Shown one piece after another: positions 8,641 through 17,653 of a DNA stretch of 64,000 nt; the first letter of the stretch is position 1; each line of letters starts with the position of its first letter. The notes beneath the pieces were generated by a model that saw only the letters and a program-made list of their open reading frames with translations, had not been told where the DNA came from and searched no databases. Origin of the DNA: Rhizorhapis suberifaciens. GTDB taxonomy: Bacteria; Pseudomonadota; Alphaproteobacteria; Sphingomonadales; Sphingomonadaceae. The DNA lies in assembly GCF_014200045.1 (NCBI RefSeq), contig NZ_JACHOV010000002.1:248001-312000 (forward strand), written 5' to 3'. A program made the position numbers and the translations under genes.

Positions 8641-9947
8641 GCAATCCTGGATTGATGATCGCCGCGCCCGCATCGGGCACAGGCAAGACGACTGTCATGC
8701 TGGGCCTATTACGGGCGCTAACGGAGGAGGGGCTGGCAGTGCAGCCCTTCAAGAGCGGCCCGGACTATATCGATCCCGCCTTTCATCGGGTCGCCTGTGG
8801 CCGTGCCTCTTTCAATCTGGATAGCTGGGCGATGAACGGCGCTCTTCTGGACAGGATCGCGGCGGAGGCTGCGGATGCCGACTTTGTGGTCGCTGAAGGT
8901 TCGATGGGCCTTTATGATGGCGTGGCTCAGCGCGGAGCCGTAGGTAACGGAGCCAGCGCAGAGATCGCGCGGCGCATGGGCTGGCCGGTGGTGCTGGTGG
9001 TCGATGTTTCCGGTCAGGCGCAATCGGCGGCAGCCACCGCTTTGGGTTTTGCGCATTATGATCCCGAACTGCCCTTTGCCGGAGTGATCCTGAACCGGGT
9101 TGCCAGTCCCAGGCATGAACGCCTTGCGCGAAGGGGCATGGAAGCGTCTGGAATCACGGTACTAGGCGCACTTCCCCGGCGAGGTGATCTGGTTTTGCCC
9201 GAACGCCATTTGGGTCTTGTTCAGGCAGCCGAGCATCCCGACCTGGATGCTGCTATCGCCGACTATGCCGCCTTCATGCGGGCGCATGCCGATTTGACCG
9301 CTATCAAGAGGGCGGCCGCCGCCCTTCCGAGTCCGTCCTCGACTAGCCCTCTGCCGCGCCCTCCCGCCCAACGTATCGCATTGGCGCAGGATGCCGCCTT
9401 TTCCTTCGTCTATCCCCACATGCTGGAGGGTTGGCGTCGCGCCGGAGCGGAGATTCTGCCTTTTTCACCGTTGGCCGATGAGGGGCCTGATCCCGATGCC
9501 GATCTGGTATGGCTGCCGGGAGGTTATCCGGAGCTTCATGCCGGGCGGCTTGCCGCTGCTGAAAATTTTCATGCCCGCTTGAAGCGCCATGCCGAAACGC
9601 GGCCGGTGCATGGGGAATGCGGCGGGTACATGGCTCTGGGCGCGGCGTTGATCGACAAGGACGGCACGCGACACCGCATGGCCGGTCTTTTGGGGCTGGT
9701 CACCAGCTATGAACAGCGGCGCATGCACCTGGGCTATCGGCACGCTGAACTTGTGGCGCCGATGGCGGGCTTTTCTGCCGGCGATAAGCTGCGCGGACAT
9801 GAATTTCATTATTCGACGATTCTGGAACAGCCCGATCCGCCGCTCGCCCGCGTGACCGATGCCGAGGGGATGGGCGTTTCGGAAACGGGATCGCGTCGTG
9901 ACCATGTGACCGGCACTTTCTTTCACTTGATAGCGCCAGCGTCATGA
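8637..9947 (+). CDS. cobB: Hydrogenobyrinic acid a,c-diamide synthase CobB
   Basis: 436-residue glutamine-dependent amidotransferase that amidates the a and c acetate side chains ahead of cobalt insertion. The N-terminal dethiobiotin-synthetase-like ATPase domain has a P-loop in [10 protein letters not shown] (residues 7-16) and EGSMGLYDG; the C-terminal class I glutaminase-like domain has the nucleophile cysteine in [11 protein letters not shown] near residue 326. Both domains are full length. ATGA overlaps link it to cobM and cobF. In this aerobic operon hydrogenobyrinic acid is the expected substrate rather than cobyrinic acid. Confidence 0.94.
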   Translation: MSNPGLMIAAPASGTGKTTVMLGLLRALTEEGLAVQPFKSGPDYIDPAFHRVACGRASFNLDSWAMNGALLDRIAAEAADADFVVAEGSMGLYDGVAQRGAVGNGASAEIARRMGWPVVLVVDVSGQAQSAAATALGFAHYDPELPFAGVILNRVASPRHERLARRGMEASGITVLGALPRRGDLVLPERHLGLVQAAEHPDLDAAIADYAAFMRAHADLTAIKRAAAALPSPSSTSPLPRPPAQRIALAQDAAFSFVYPHMLEGWRRAGAEILPFSPLADEGPDPDADLVWLPGGYPELHAGRLAAAENFHARLKRHAETRPVHGECGGYMALGAALIDKDGTRHRMAGLLGLVTSYEQRRMHLGYRHAELVAPMAGFSAGDKLRGHEFHYSTILEQPDPPLARVTDAEGMGVSETGSRRDHVTGTFFHLIAPAS

Positions 9948-10717
9948 CTCAGTTGGTCAACCTTCACCTCATCGGGATTGGCACCGGCAATCCTGACCAT
10001 TTGACGCAAGAGGCGGTGAAGGCAATGAACGCTGCCGACCTCATCCTGCTTCCTTGCAAAGGTGATAGGAAATCGGATCTGATCGATCTGCGACGTGCAA
10101 TTTGCAGAACGGTGCTGACGGGGCCAAGGCGGGTCGTGGAGTTCGATCTGCCGGTGCGGGCGCAAACCCCGGACTATCTGGACGCTGTCAACCGCTGGCA
10201 TGATGAGATTGCCGAAGCTTGGGCACGGCAGATCAAGGAACATCTTCCCACTGGCGGCTCATTGGCTTTGCTGGTCTGGGGAGATCCCTCGCTTTATGAC
10301 AGCACCCTGCGCATTGCCGAGCGGCTGGGGGCTATGGAGCTGCCTTGCCAGCTTCGCGTTGTGCCGGGAATTACCAGTATTCAGGCGCTCACCTCAGCTC
10401 ATGCAATTCCGCTCAATGCTTTGGCCGAGCCGGTTTTGATCACGACAGGACGCCGTTTGCGCAACGATGGCTGGCCGGACGATGTCGACAGCTTGGTCGT
10501 AATGCTCGACAGCGGTTGCGCCTTCGATGTGCTGGCCCCAGAGGGAATCAGTATCTGGTGGGGCGCTTATTTGGGTATGCCGCATGAAGCGCTGGTTCAC
10601 GGCCAACTAGCGGACGTCAGCGCCCTGATCAGAGAACGGCGCGCGGAATTGCGGGCGCGGCATGGCTGGATCATGGATGTTTATTTGATGCGCAGGAATC
10701 ACGGCGATGAAGTCTGA
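9944..10717 (+). CDS. cobF: Precorrin-6A synthase (deacetylating) CobF
   Basis: 257-residue SAM-dependent methyltransferase that methylates C1 of precorrin-5 with loss of acetate. CobF is specific to the aerobic pathway and, with CobG, fixes the pathway type. Motifs: LIGIGTGNPDHLTQEAV, the CobF-specific LPCKGDRKSDLIDLRR and VWGDPSLYDSTLRI. Starts in a 4-base overlap with cobB; the 3' end overlaps bluB by 11 bases. Confidence 0.95.
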   Translation: MTQLVNLHLIGIGTGNPDHLTQEAVKAMNAADLILLPCKGDRKSDLIDLRRAICRTVLTGPRRVVEFDLPVRAQTPDYLDAVNRWHDEIAEAWARQIKEHLPTGGSLALLVWGDPSLYDSTLRIAERLGAMELPCQLRVVPGITSIQALTSAHAIPLNALAEPVLITTGRRLRNDGWPDDVDSLVVMLDSGCAFDVLAPEGISIWWGAYLGMPHEALVHGQLADVSALIRERRAELRARHGWIMDVYLMRRNHGDEV

Positions 10718-11381
10718 CGCCGACCGATCAAACGGCGCTGGCTCTGTCCCCCTGTTCGATGCCGCCTTTCAGGCGCAACTGGAATCCCTGCTGCTTTGGC
10801 GACGGGATGTGCGGCATTTTCAGCGTCGGGCTTTGCCTGAGTTGGACATGCAGTATCTGTTGCAGTCGGCATGCCTTGCCCCCTCCGTCGGCAATGCCCA
10901 GCCATGGCGTTTCATTCGCATTCGCTCGGCCGCTTTGCGTGAAAGGCTGGCGGATCATGTGGATGCCGAGAGCAGTCGGGCCGCAAATCTCTATACAGAT
11001 GACGATCTTCGCGCCCGATACCGGTCTTTAAAGCTCCACGGCATAAGAGAAGCGCCGGAGCTGCTGGCGATATTGTCCGACGATCATCCGCAGGCCGGCC
11101 ACCGGCTTGGCATCGCTACAATGCCCGAGATGCTGCGCTATTCGACGGTCATGGCGATTCACAGCCTGTGGCTGGCGGCGCGGGCAAAGGGGATTGGCGT
11201 GGGATGGGTTTCTATCCTCGATCCTCATTACGTCACCGGCTTGCTTGAAGCGCCGGATAACTGGACGCTGATCGCCCTGCTATGCATCGGCTATCCCCAG
11301 GAAATGTCCGATAAGCCGGAACTGGCGCGGCGCGGCTGGCAACAGCGTGAGCCCTTGGCCGACCGCGTGATTGAGCGATGA
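10707..11381 (+). CDS. bluB: 5,6-dimethylbenzimidazole synthase BluB
   Basis: 224-residue flavin destructase of the nitroreductase fold that cleaves reduced FMN with O2 to form 5,6-dimethylbenzimidazole, the lower ligand of B12. Typical stretches are WRRDVRHF near the N-terminus (FMN phosphate contacts), LAPSVGNAQPWRF and the C-terminal GVGWVSILDP. Its presence means the organism probably makes true B12 rather than relying on an imported base. The start ATG lies 11 bases inside cobF, so it belongs to the same transcript. Confidence 0.94.
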   Translation: MKSDADRSNGAGSVPLFDAAFQAQLESLLLWRRDVRHFQRRALPELDMQYLLQSACLAPSVGNAQPWRFIRIRSAALRERLADHVDAESSRAANLYTDDDLRARYRSLKLHGIREAPELLAILSDDHPQAGHRLGIATMPEMLRYSTVMAIHSLWLAARAKGIGVGWVSILDPHYVTGLLEAPDNWTLIALLCIGYPQEMSDKPELARRGWQQREPLADRVIER

Positions 11382-11430
11382 TGGACGGGCGGCGGGTGTC
11401 TTCCAAACAATCGAGAATGGATGTGAAGCG

Positions 11431-11838
11431 ATGTTGAAATCTGTTGAAGACGGTCCCGCAATTGTCGCCTGCAACACTTGCCGCCATTCGGCCGAGGAAC
11501 GCGAAGACGGCATGGGCATGCGTGGCGGCGCAAGGCTGGTGGAGGCGCTTCGGAAGGTGAAGGCAAGCGATGATCGCTATAGCGACATTGCCGTGCAGGA
11601 AATGCCATGTCTGTTTGCCTGTACCGAACATTGCACCGTGCATCTGCGCGCGCCCGATAAGGTCGCCTATATACTGGGCCGCTTTACGCCCGACACCGAC
11701 GCAGCGCGCGCGATCCTCGACTATGCGGTTCTGTATGCAGAGAGCGATCATGGCCGCGTGCCGTTTGGGCAATGGCCGCAAGGCGTAAAGGGCCATTTTA
11801 TCACACGCACTCCCCCGCCGGGGTTCGTCGTTGAATGA
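11431..11838 (+). CDS. DUF1636 putative metal-binding protein
   Basis: 135-residue protein of the DUF1636 family. It has paired cysteines at the N-terminus (CNTCRHSAEE) and a second cluster in the middle (CLFACTEHCTVHL), a layout resembling thioredoxin-like 2Fe-2S or metal-carrying proteins. Family members often sit with cobalamin genes, and this one ends the cob operon, which suggests a role in cobalt or Fe-S handling; that is inference. The ATG at 11431 is used; an in-frame TTG at 11371 overlapping the bluB end is possible. Confidence 0.78.
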   Translation: MLKSVEDGPAIVACNTCRHSAEEREDGMGMRGGARLVEALRKVKASDDRYSDIAVQEMPCLFACTEHCTVHLRAPDKVAYILGRFTPDTDAARAILDYAVLYAESDHGRVPFGQWPQGVKGHFITRTPPPGFVVE

Positions 11839-11848
11839 TCGCTATCCC

Positions 11849-12178
11849 TTATGACTTCAGCATTGAATTTCCTAGAAATCCTAACAGGGGCGTAAAGCCA
11901 TCGATCACATGAGGTGCGCGGTTGGCGAAGGTTTGGGCAGCCCAAATATCTCGCGTTGCAAGTCCGGTCGTTACCCCGACCCCGATCGCACCGGCGACCC
12001 GGGCCATTCGCGTTTCCAGAAACGGATCGTCGCGAAGAACGACGATCATCATATGATCGTCGGGCACATATAGCCCTGCGGCGCGCAGGCTTTTCGCGTA
12101 GGCGGCCGGCGGATTGGCGGAGCCATTGGTGAAGACGCGGAAGGGCACGCCAAGCGCGCGGAGCCGCTCCCCCGGCAG
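11849..12178 (-). pseudogene. HAD-hydrolase C-terminal fragment
   Basis: Open frame of about 109 codons reading like the C-terminal two thirds of a HAD-superfamily (subfamily IIA-like) hydrolase: VFTNGSANPP resembles HAD motif II and VGVTTGLATRDIWAAQTF resembles the distal motif region. The N-terminal part with the nucleophile DxD is absent. Upstream the frame runs into the biotin-carboxylase fragment and tRNA-Leu sequence, so there is no plausible native start. I read it as a decaying remnant; a short expressed protein cannot be excluded. Confidence 0.6.
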
Positions 12179-12183
12179 CGCAC

Positions 12184-12350
12184 GAGCTCCTCCAATTGGC
12201 GCTGAATGGAGCAGTCGCGCGTGCCCAGATGAATGACGATCGTCCCGTCGCCAAGGATCTGGACCTCCACATGTCGGCCATGGGGGATATAAGGCTCCAC
12301 ATAGATACGCGCCTCGCCGAAGGCCGCCTGCGCCTCGGGGGCGAAAATCA
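12184..12350 (-). pseudogene. Biotin carboxylase ATP-grasp fragment
   Basis: A run of about 55 codons in a different frame from the HAD fragment matches the ATP-grasp core of biotin carboxylase subunits: AFGEARIYVEPYIPHGRHVE, then VQILGDGTIVIHLGTRDCSI. No start, biotin-binding region or remainder of the roughly 450-residue enzyme is present. It begins about 20 bases from the 3' end of tRNA-Leu and abuts the HAD fragment, so the stretch looks like a deletion or recombination scar joining parts of two genes. Confidence 0.65.
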
Positions 12351-12369
12351 GTGTTTGCTTCTGATTGTT

Positions 12370-12456
12370 TGGTGCGGTCGAGAAGACTCGAACTTCCACG
12401 GCCTTTCGGCCACAACGACCTCAACGTTGCGCGTCTACCAGTTCCGCCACGACCGC
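12370..12456 (-). tRNA. tRNA-Leu (anticodon GAG)
   Basis: 87-nt type II tRNA on the minus strand. The acceptor arms GCGGTCG and CGACCGC pair fully, followed by discriminator A and an encoded CCA (12370-12373). The anticodon stem AACG/CGTT closes a TTGAGGT loop giving GAG; the extra arm GGCC-GAAA-GGCC and the T-arm GTTCGAGTC are intact. It reads CUC/CUU leucine codons. The 3' side abuts the two gene fragments. Confidence 0.96.
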
Positions 12457-12581
12457 ACACAAAGAACTGCCGGGCAAGCCGGCATCTGGTAGGCCGGTGC
12501 CATTAGCAAAGCGGATAGGGCAGCGCAACTGATGAAAGGCGGCCTTGAACAAATTTTCCCTTAAAGCTGGAAATTGTTCGC

Positions 12582-13340
12582 TCAAGCGCCGCTGTCGGCA
12601 AAGGTAAGGGTCAGGTTTCTGGCCTTTTTGGGGATGTCTATGCGGCTTTCATGAAAGCTCGCCTGATCGCCAGGTCCCAGTTCCTTGACCGGCGGACGGA
12701 TAGTCCAGCCGAAGACCAGCCGATCCTGCTCGTCCCGCATTTCCACCAAAATTGGGGGAACAGAAAGGGTGCGGTCGCTGGCATTTACGATGCGGCCCGA
12801 GAAAGCGAAATATTCGTCGCCAGAAGGGAGCTGCCGCCGTTCTGGCTTGCGCGGCATATCCAGCAACAGGTCCGGGTCAGTGGCCTCCGGTAACAGCCCG
12901 ATATTCACTGCCCAGCCGGGCGTGCCCCAATAATAGAAGGCGCCGCCAAGAGCGGCAATGGCAAGGGCAAAAGCGACCGCCGCCAACGTCCATAGCTTTG
13001 CCGGATTGCGACGGGCACGGAATGGCGGTTCATGCGCAAAGCTGCTTGTCGACGGCTCGTCCACAACCGGCTCCGGTTCGGGCGCGCGACGCTCATAATG
13101 CATCGTGGGCGGAGCCGGCGCCGGGCTGGCTGCTTCGCTTGCAGGCGCGGCGGTGGCCGCGACGTCCCCCGCGGCTGCCCCGGCCATCACGGGCACCGCT
13201 TCCTCGCGAGGCGGCAATACGGGACCTTCCTGGAACCAGCTATGTTTGCAGGCGGCGCACCTGACCGATCGTCCCCCAGGACCTATAGCACTGTCGGGCA
13301 CAATGTAGCGCGTAGCGCATTGCGGGCAGACAAGGATCAT
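12582..13340 (-). CDS. MJ0042-type zinc-ribbon membrane protein (DUF3426-like)
   Basis: 252 residues. The N-terminus holds a CxxC zinc ribbon of the MJ0042 type (LVCPQCATRYIV, then RCAACKHSW) found in many alphaproteobacteria. A low-complexity Ala/Pro/Glu linker follows, then one transmembrane helix (LWTLAAVAFALAIAALGG) and a C-terminal domain of about 100 residues resembling DUF3426. It is probably an inner-membrane protein with the ribbon in the cytoplasm. Function is unknown. It is divergent from ftsE, separated by about 135 bases. The ATG at 13340 starts just before the ribbon; a GTG at 13355 is the alternative. Confidence 0.78.
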   Translation of the reverse strand: MILVCPQCATRYIVPDSAIGPGGRSVRCAACKHSWFQEGPVLPPREEAVPVMAGAAAGDVAATAAPASEAASPAPAPPTMHYERRAPEPEPVVDEPSTSSFAHEPPFRARRNPAKLWTLAAVAFALAIAALGGAFYYWGTPGWAVNIGLLPEATDPDLLLDMPRKPERRQLPSGDEYFAFSGRIVNASDRTLSVPPILVEMRDEQDRLVFGWTIRPPVKELGPGDQASFHESRIDIPKKARNLTLTFADSGA

Positions 13341-13476
13341 TCCGCTTCTAACCACAGCTTGGGCGGCAAGAGCAAGCTTTCAAGATGGGACAGCTTCTTT
13401 TCCCCGCTTTACGTGCAATGCGTCCCTGTGCGATGGCGTAAATGATTAAGGGGTGGAAAAAGGAGCGGGCGGACCC

Positions 13477-14202
13477 TTGTCCAGCATCGTCCAGTTTGAA
13501 AATGTCGGACTGCGCTATGGTTTGGGCGCGGAAATACTGTCCGATGTCAACTTCACCTTGAACAAGGGTGCATTTTATTTTCTTACGGGCGCGTCCGGTG
13601 CGGGGAAGACGTCGCTGCTGAAACTGCTTTATCTGGCGCAACGGCCCAGCCGGGGGTTGATCCGCATGTTCGGGGAAGATGTCGTCACGCTGCCACGCGC
13701 GCGGCTTCCCGGTTTTCGCAGGCGTATCGGCGTTGTCTTTCAGGATTTCCGGCTGGTGCCGCATCTTTCCGCCTTTGACAATATCGCCCTGCCGCTTCGG
13801 GTTTCCGGGGTTTCGGAAAAGGATCTGGAAACACCGGTCAGTGAACTGCTAGGCTGGGTAGGCCTGGCGGACAGGGCAAGCGCGCGCCCCGCGACCCTTT
13901 CCGGTGGAGAGCAGCAACGCGTGGCAATCGCCCGCGCCGTCATCGGCAGGCCCGAGATATTGGTTGCGGACGAACCCACGGGCAATGTCGATCCCGACAT
14001 GGCACAGCGATTGCTGCATTTGTTCGAGGCGCTGAACAAGCTGGGCACGACCGTGGTGGTCGCCACCCATGACGTTCACCTGCTCAGCCGCTTGCCGGAC
14101 GCACATATGATGCGGTTGGACAAGGGGCGTCTTTCCGATCCCACCGGTTCGCTCCGTTTTCCGCCGCGTCAGCAGGCCTCTGGCGTACAGGAGGGCCGCT
14201 GA
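13477..14202 (+). CDS. ftsE: Cell-division ABC ATPase FtsE
   Basis: ATPase of the FtsEX complex, which couples the divisome to periplasmic peptidoglycan hydrolase activation. Contains Walker A (GASGAGKTS), the ABC signature LSGGEQQRVAIARA and Walker B ILVADEPTGNVD. The start is uncertain: a TTG at 13477 has AGGAG 11 bases upstream and gives the family N-terminus SSIVQFENVGLRYG, whereas a GTG at 13453 adds eight residues. The TTG start gives 241 residues. ftsX follows after 2 bases, so the two are co-transcribed. Confidence 0.93.
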   Translation: MSSIVQFENVGLRYGLGAEILSDVNFTLNKGAFYFLTGASGAGKTSLLKLLYLAQRPSRGLIRMFGEDVVTLPRARLPGFRRRIGVVFQDFRLVPHLSAFDNIALPLRVSGVSEKDLETPVSELLGWVGLADRASARPATLSGGEQQRVAIARAVIGRPEILVADEPTGNVDPDMAQRLLHLFEALNKLGTTVVVATHDVHLLSRLPDAHMMRLDKGRLSDPTGSLRFPPRQQASGVQEGR

Positions 14203-14204
14203 GC

Positions 14205-15089
14205 ATGCGAAGTGTCGGCAGGAATGTCGCAATCCGGCGCGTACTGCCCGAAGGACGGCTTTCCGGGCCGATGCCGTGGGTGATCGCCATCATGATGTTC
14301 CTCACTATTTTGGCGGCAGCGGCGGGTCTTGGCCTTGACCACGCGGCGCGGTCGCTACGAGCCGATCTCGCCGGTCGGGCGACGGTGCAGATTGTCGAAG
14401 CCAATGCGGAGATCAGGGAGGAGCAGGCGGGGAGGGTCATGACTGAGCTTCGTGGCCTGCCTTCGATAAGGGGCGTAACGCGGGTGAGCAATGTCGAGCT
14501 GGAGGCGGCGCTACGTCCCTGGCTTGGCGAAGACCTGTTGCGCGGTGATCTGCCAATTCCCGCCATGATCGATCTCGATCTTGCGCCAGGAGCCGACATT
14601 GGTGCGCTTCGCGACACGATCGCCGCCATCGCTCCCTCTTCCAGGGTCGAGCCACACGCCGCCTTTCTGGGACCGCTGGCGCAATTGCTGCAAGCTTTAA
14701 AATGGCTGGCCGTTGCACTGGTGCTGCTGATGATGCTGGCGACCGCTGCAATCGTGGTTCTTGCCGCACGGGCTGCACATAATAGTCATAGAACGACTAT
14801 AGAGGTGCTGCACCTCATGGGTGCAACCGATGTCCAGATTGCCCGGCTTTTCCAGCGACGCATCGCTCTGGACGCATTGTTTGGCGGTCTTTTGGGGCTT
14901 GTCGCAGGCGGGCTGGTGCTCGGGGCGCTGGCAATGCTGGTGCAGGACATCGGGTCGGATATCATGGAGTCCGCCGCCATTCCCGATTATGGCTGGGGCG
15001 TATTGCTTTTGTTGCCGGCAGGCGGGGTGCTCCTGGCGATGTTGACGGCGCGATCCACCGTGCTCAGGGCATTGAGGCGGTCGATATGA
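14205..15089 (+). CDS. ftsX: Cell-division membrane protein FtsX
   Basis: 294-residue inner-membrane partner of FtsE. A cytoplasmic N-terminus of about 20 residues leads to TM1 (PMPWVIAIMMFLTILAAAAG), then a periplasmic domain of about 120 residues and three closely spaced helices in the C-terminal half (around 170-190, 225-250 and 265-285), the FtsX topology. Periplasmic targets in this lineage are not identifiable here, although an AmiC-type amidase is encoded at 29.6-30.9 kb. The stop overlaps the next start by 4 bases. Confidence 0.92.
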   Translation: MRSVGRNVAIRRVLPEGRLSGPMPWVIAIMMFLTILAAAAGLGLDHAARSLRADLAGRATVQIVEANAEIREEQAGRVMTELRGLPSIRGVTRVSNVELEAALRPWLGEDLLRGDLPIPAMIDLDLAPGADIGALRDTIAAIAPSSRVEPHAAFLGPLAQLLQALKWLAVALVLLMMLATAAIVVLAARAAHNSHRTTIEVLHLMGATDVQIARLFQRRIALDALFGGLLGLVAGGLVLGALAMLVQDIGSDIMESAAIPDYGWGVLLLLPAGGVLLAMLTARSTVLRALRRSI

Positions 15090-15619
15090 TCCGCCGTTTC
15101 GTTTCTTTTCTCCTGCTCGCCTGGCTGCTGGGTTTTGCATGGTTCGCCTTGCTGCTACCGCAACCGCTAGGTCCGGCGCGCAAGACCGACGCGATTGTGG
15201 TACTGACGGGAGCACCTGGGCGCATCGGACGCGGACTGGAGCTTATCGAGGCCAGGGCAGCCCATGCAATGCTGATTTCAGGCGTTGACCGCGACGTGCG
15301 CCCGTCCGAACTAGCCCTGGCCTATGATGCGCCAGAGCGACTGTTCGAATGCTGCGTGACGCTGGGGCATGAGGCGGTCGACACCCGATCCAATGGCATC
15401 GAAACGGCGCACTGGATCGAGCGCCGCAAGTTCAAGTCGGTCCGGCTCATCACAACGGACTGGCATATGCGCCGGGCGCGGTTCGAACTTGATCAGGCCT
15501 TGTCGTCGGGTGTCACGATCGAAGCCGACGCCGTGAGCAGCCGCCCAAGCCTCAGCATGCTGTTCAAGGAATATAACAAATATCTGCTGCGGCGGGCAGC
15601 CGGGCTGCTGGGAATTTAA
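15086..15619 (+). CDS. YdcF/SanA family (DUF218) protein
   Basis: 177 residues with an N-terminal membrane anchor (FLLLAWLLGFAWFALLLP) and a DUF218 domain: DAIVVLTGAPGRIGRGLEL, then ISGVDRDVRPSELAL and the conserved RLITTDWHMRRARFEL. Members such as SanA and ElyC act at the inner membrane in envelope homeostasis; the chemical activity is not established. It overlaps ftsX by 4 bases and precedes plsC by 6, placing it in an ftsEX-envelope operon. Confidence 0.85.
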   Translation: MIRRFVSFLLLAWLLGFAWFALLLPQPLGPARKTDAIVVLTGAPGRIGRGLELIEARAAHAMLISGVDRDVRPSELALAYDAPERLFECCVTLGHEAVDTRSNGIETAHWIERRKFKSVRLITTDWHMRRARFELDQALSSGVTIEADAVSSRPSLSMLFKEYNKYLLRRAAGLLGI

Positions 15620-15625
15620 AGCTGC

Positions 15626-16321
15626 ATGACGTTGTTCCGCTCGATTTTATATGTAGCCATTTTTTATCCGCTGAGCTTTTTTTATGTAGCGTTCGCGTCC
15701 CTTTTGTTGCCGCTGGGCCAACCGGCGATGATCTTTGCGGCGCGAAGCTGGGCCTGGTTCCACCGGTTTTGCATAACCGTGCTGCTGGGACAGAAGGTGC
15801 GAGTCATAGGAAAGATGCCCGAAGGCCCCTTTCTTTACGTCTTCAAACATGAATCCATGTTCGAAACGATCGATATGCTGTGTCTTTTTCGGCAGCCGGC
15901 GATTGTGGCAAAGGCGGAGCTGACCAGAATTCCGCTCTGGGGCAGGCTTGCTGTGGCCCATGGCATCATTCCGGTGGAACGGCAGGCAGGGGCAAGGGCG
16001 CTGCGAGCCATGATGAAGGCCGCGACCCAGGCTCTGGCCGACGGCAGGCCGATCTGTCTGTTTCCGGAAGGAACGCGGACTACCCATGGCGAACGGCCCC
16101 CGCTGCGTTCGGGCTTTGCCGGTTTATACAAGATGCTGAAGGTTCCCGTCATACCCGTGGCGGTGGACAGCGGGCGGCTATCCCCCCGGGGCAAATTCAT
16201 GAAGCGGCCGGGCCTCATCACATTTCATGTGGGTGAGACCATCCCTCCAGGTCTGCCGCGTGAAGAGGCCGAGGCGCGAGTGCATGCCGCCATCAACGCG
16301 ATCAACCGCCGCCCACTATAA
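15626..16321 (+). CDS. 1-acyl-sn-glycerol-3-phosphate acyltransferase (PlsC family)
   Basis: 231 residues, with an N-terminal membrane helix (FYPLSFFYVAFASLLLPLG) and the PlsC domain. The catalytic block reads KHESMFETID, where the usual H-x4-D has glutamate in the acid position (H-x4-E), a variant found in alphaproteobacterial members. FPEGTRT is the glycerol-phosphate binding motif. It probably makes phosphatidic acid from lysophosphatidic acid at the inner membrane; acyl preference cannot be read from sequence. Last gene of the ftsEX run. Confidence 0.86.
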   Translation: MTLFRSILYVAIFYPLSFFYVAFASLLLPLGQPAMIFAARSWAWFHRFCITVLLGQKVRVIGKMPEGPFLYVFKHESMFETIDMLCLFRQPAIVAKAELTRIPLWGRLAVAHGIIPVERQAGARALRAMMKAATQALADGRPICLFPEGTRTTHGERPPLRSGFAGLYKMLKVPVIPVAVDSGRLSPRGKFMKRPGLITFHVGETIPPGLPREEAEARVHAAINAINRRPL

Positions 16322-16324
16322 ATC

Positions 16325-16415
16325 GGTCATTCCCCACGAAAGAGGAACCAAAGCCGCCACAAAAGCTAAAGCTGAACCAGGCGGGGAGATGGGCTCCCGC
16401 TGGCGCGGGAATACG
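16325..16415. repeat. REP-like palindromic element (degenerate)
   Basis: Between plsC and metX, TCATTCCCCACGAAAG-type sequence is followed about 65 bases later by CTCCCGCTGGCGCGGGAAT. Both resemble the widespread proteobacterial TCATTCCCGCGAAAGCGGGAATCC palindrome, and similar units recur at 25.7 and 55.3 kb. It is decayed relative to those copies. Confidence 0.5.
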
Positions 16416-16516
16416 AACAGGCAGTTTTACAAAAGGCAGCGGCACCCCTTGTTTCGAAAGCGCCCCTACCCGCCGCATTGACAAGCCAAGGCAATCCGCC
16501 CTAGCGCCTGTGACTT

Positions 16517-17653
16517 ATGGCGACGCTCAGTCCTTCTAACGACAGCCGTTTCGGCCTTGCCCGGCAGATTGCTTTGCCGGGGCCGTTAAAGCTGGATTGC
16601 GGTGCGGACCTGGCCCCGGTCGAGTTCGCCTATGAAACCTATGGAACTCTCGATGCATCGGGTTCCAATGCTATTCTCATCTGCCATGCACTGACGCTTG
16701 ACCAGTATGTTGCCTCCACACACCCAAAAACCGGAAAGGAAGGTTGGTGGACGCGGATGGTGGGGCAAGGGAAGCCTATCGATCCTGACCGACATTTCAT
16801 TATCTGCATCAATGTGCTTGGCAGTTGCATGGGCTCTTCCGGACCCGCGAGCCTTAACCCGTTGAATAAGACGCCCTATGGCATGTCCTTCCCGGTTATC
16901 ACCATTGCGGACATGGTACGGGCGCAGGCGATGCTTCTCGATCATTTGAACATTCGCCGGCTTCGCGCGGTGGTCGGCGGCTCAATGGGCGGAATGCAGG
17001 TTTTGAACTGGCCGAGCCTGTTCCCTGAACGCGTGGAATCCGCGATCATCATCGCTTCAACCGCGCGGCATAGCGCCCAGAATATCGCTTTCCATGAGGT
17101 TGGCCGGCAAGCCATCATGGCTGATCCGCGCTGGCGGAGCGGCGACTATTATAGTGTGGGCGACCCGCCTTCGGCCGGATTGGCTGTGGCGCGGATGGCG
17201 GCGCACATCACTTATCTTTCCGAGGCGGGACTGACGGAAAAGTTCGGTCGTCGGCTGCAGGCCAGGGACGCCAAGAGCTTTGGGTTTGACGCGGACTTTC
17301 AGGTGGAAAGCTATTTGCGGCATCAGGGGATCAGTTTCGTCGAACGCTTCGACGCCAACAGCTATCTCTACATAACACGGGCAATGGATTATTTCGACCT
17401 GGCGGAAGATCATGGCGGAAGCCTCGCAGCAGCCTTCATGAAGAACAAAGCGCGCTTTTGCGTCATCAGTTTCGATACCGACTGGCTTTATCCGACCGCT
17501 GAATCCCGCAATATCGTTCACGCCCTGAACGCGGCAGGGGCGGAGGCAAGCTTTGTTGAGCTATCCAGCCCCTTTGGCCATGATGCGTTTCTGCTCGATG
17601 TTCCCGAACTCAACCGGGTTGTGGATGGCTTTTTAAGAGCCATGGAAGCATGA
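16517..17653 (+). CDS. metX: Homoserine O-acyltransferase MetX
   Basis: 378-residue alpha/beta-hydrolase-fold enzyme that acylates homoserine for methionine synthesis. The nucleophile serine lies in [15 protein letters not shown]; the acid and base are in [10 protein letters not shown] and SPFGHDAFL near the C-terminus. The N-terminal region carries the family motif [12 protein letters not shown]. MetX proteins may use acetyl- or succinyl-CoA, and MetXW pairs in proteobacteria are often succinyl-type, so the acyl donor is left open. metW overlaps its end by 4 bases. Confidence 0.92.
   Translation: MATLSPSNDSRFGLARQIALPGPLKLDCGADLAPVEFAYETYGTLDASGSNAILICHALTLDQYVASTHPKTGKEGWWTRMVGQGKPIDPDRHFIICINVLGSCMGSSGPASLNPLNKTPYGMSFPVITIADMVRAQAMLLDHLNIRRLRAVVGGSMGGMQVLNWPSLFPERVESAIIIASTARHSAQNIAFHEVGRQAIMADPRWRSGDYYSVGDPPSAGLAVARMAAHITYLSEAGLTEKFGRRLQARDAKSFGFDADFQVESYLRHQGISFVERFDANSYLYITRAMDYFDLAEDHGGSLAAAFMKNKARFCVISFDTDWLYPTAESRNIVHALNAAGAEASFVELSSPFGHDAFLLDVPELNRVVDGFLRAMEA

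Noticed and set aside
11849-12460. 203-codon frame on the minus strand beginning CGRGGTGRRATLRS
   Set aside because: Its first third is translated tRNA-Leu sequence; only the later part resembles a protein and is listed as a HAD fragment.
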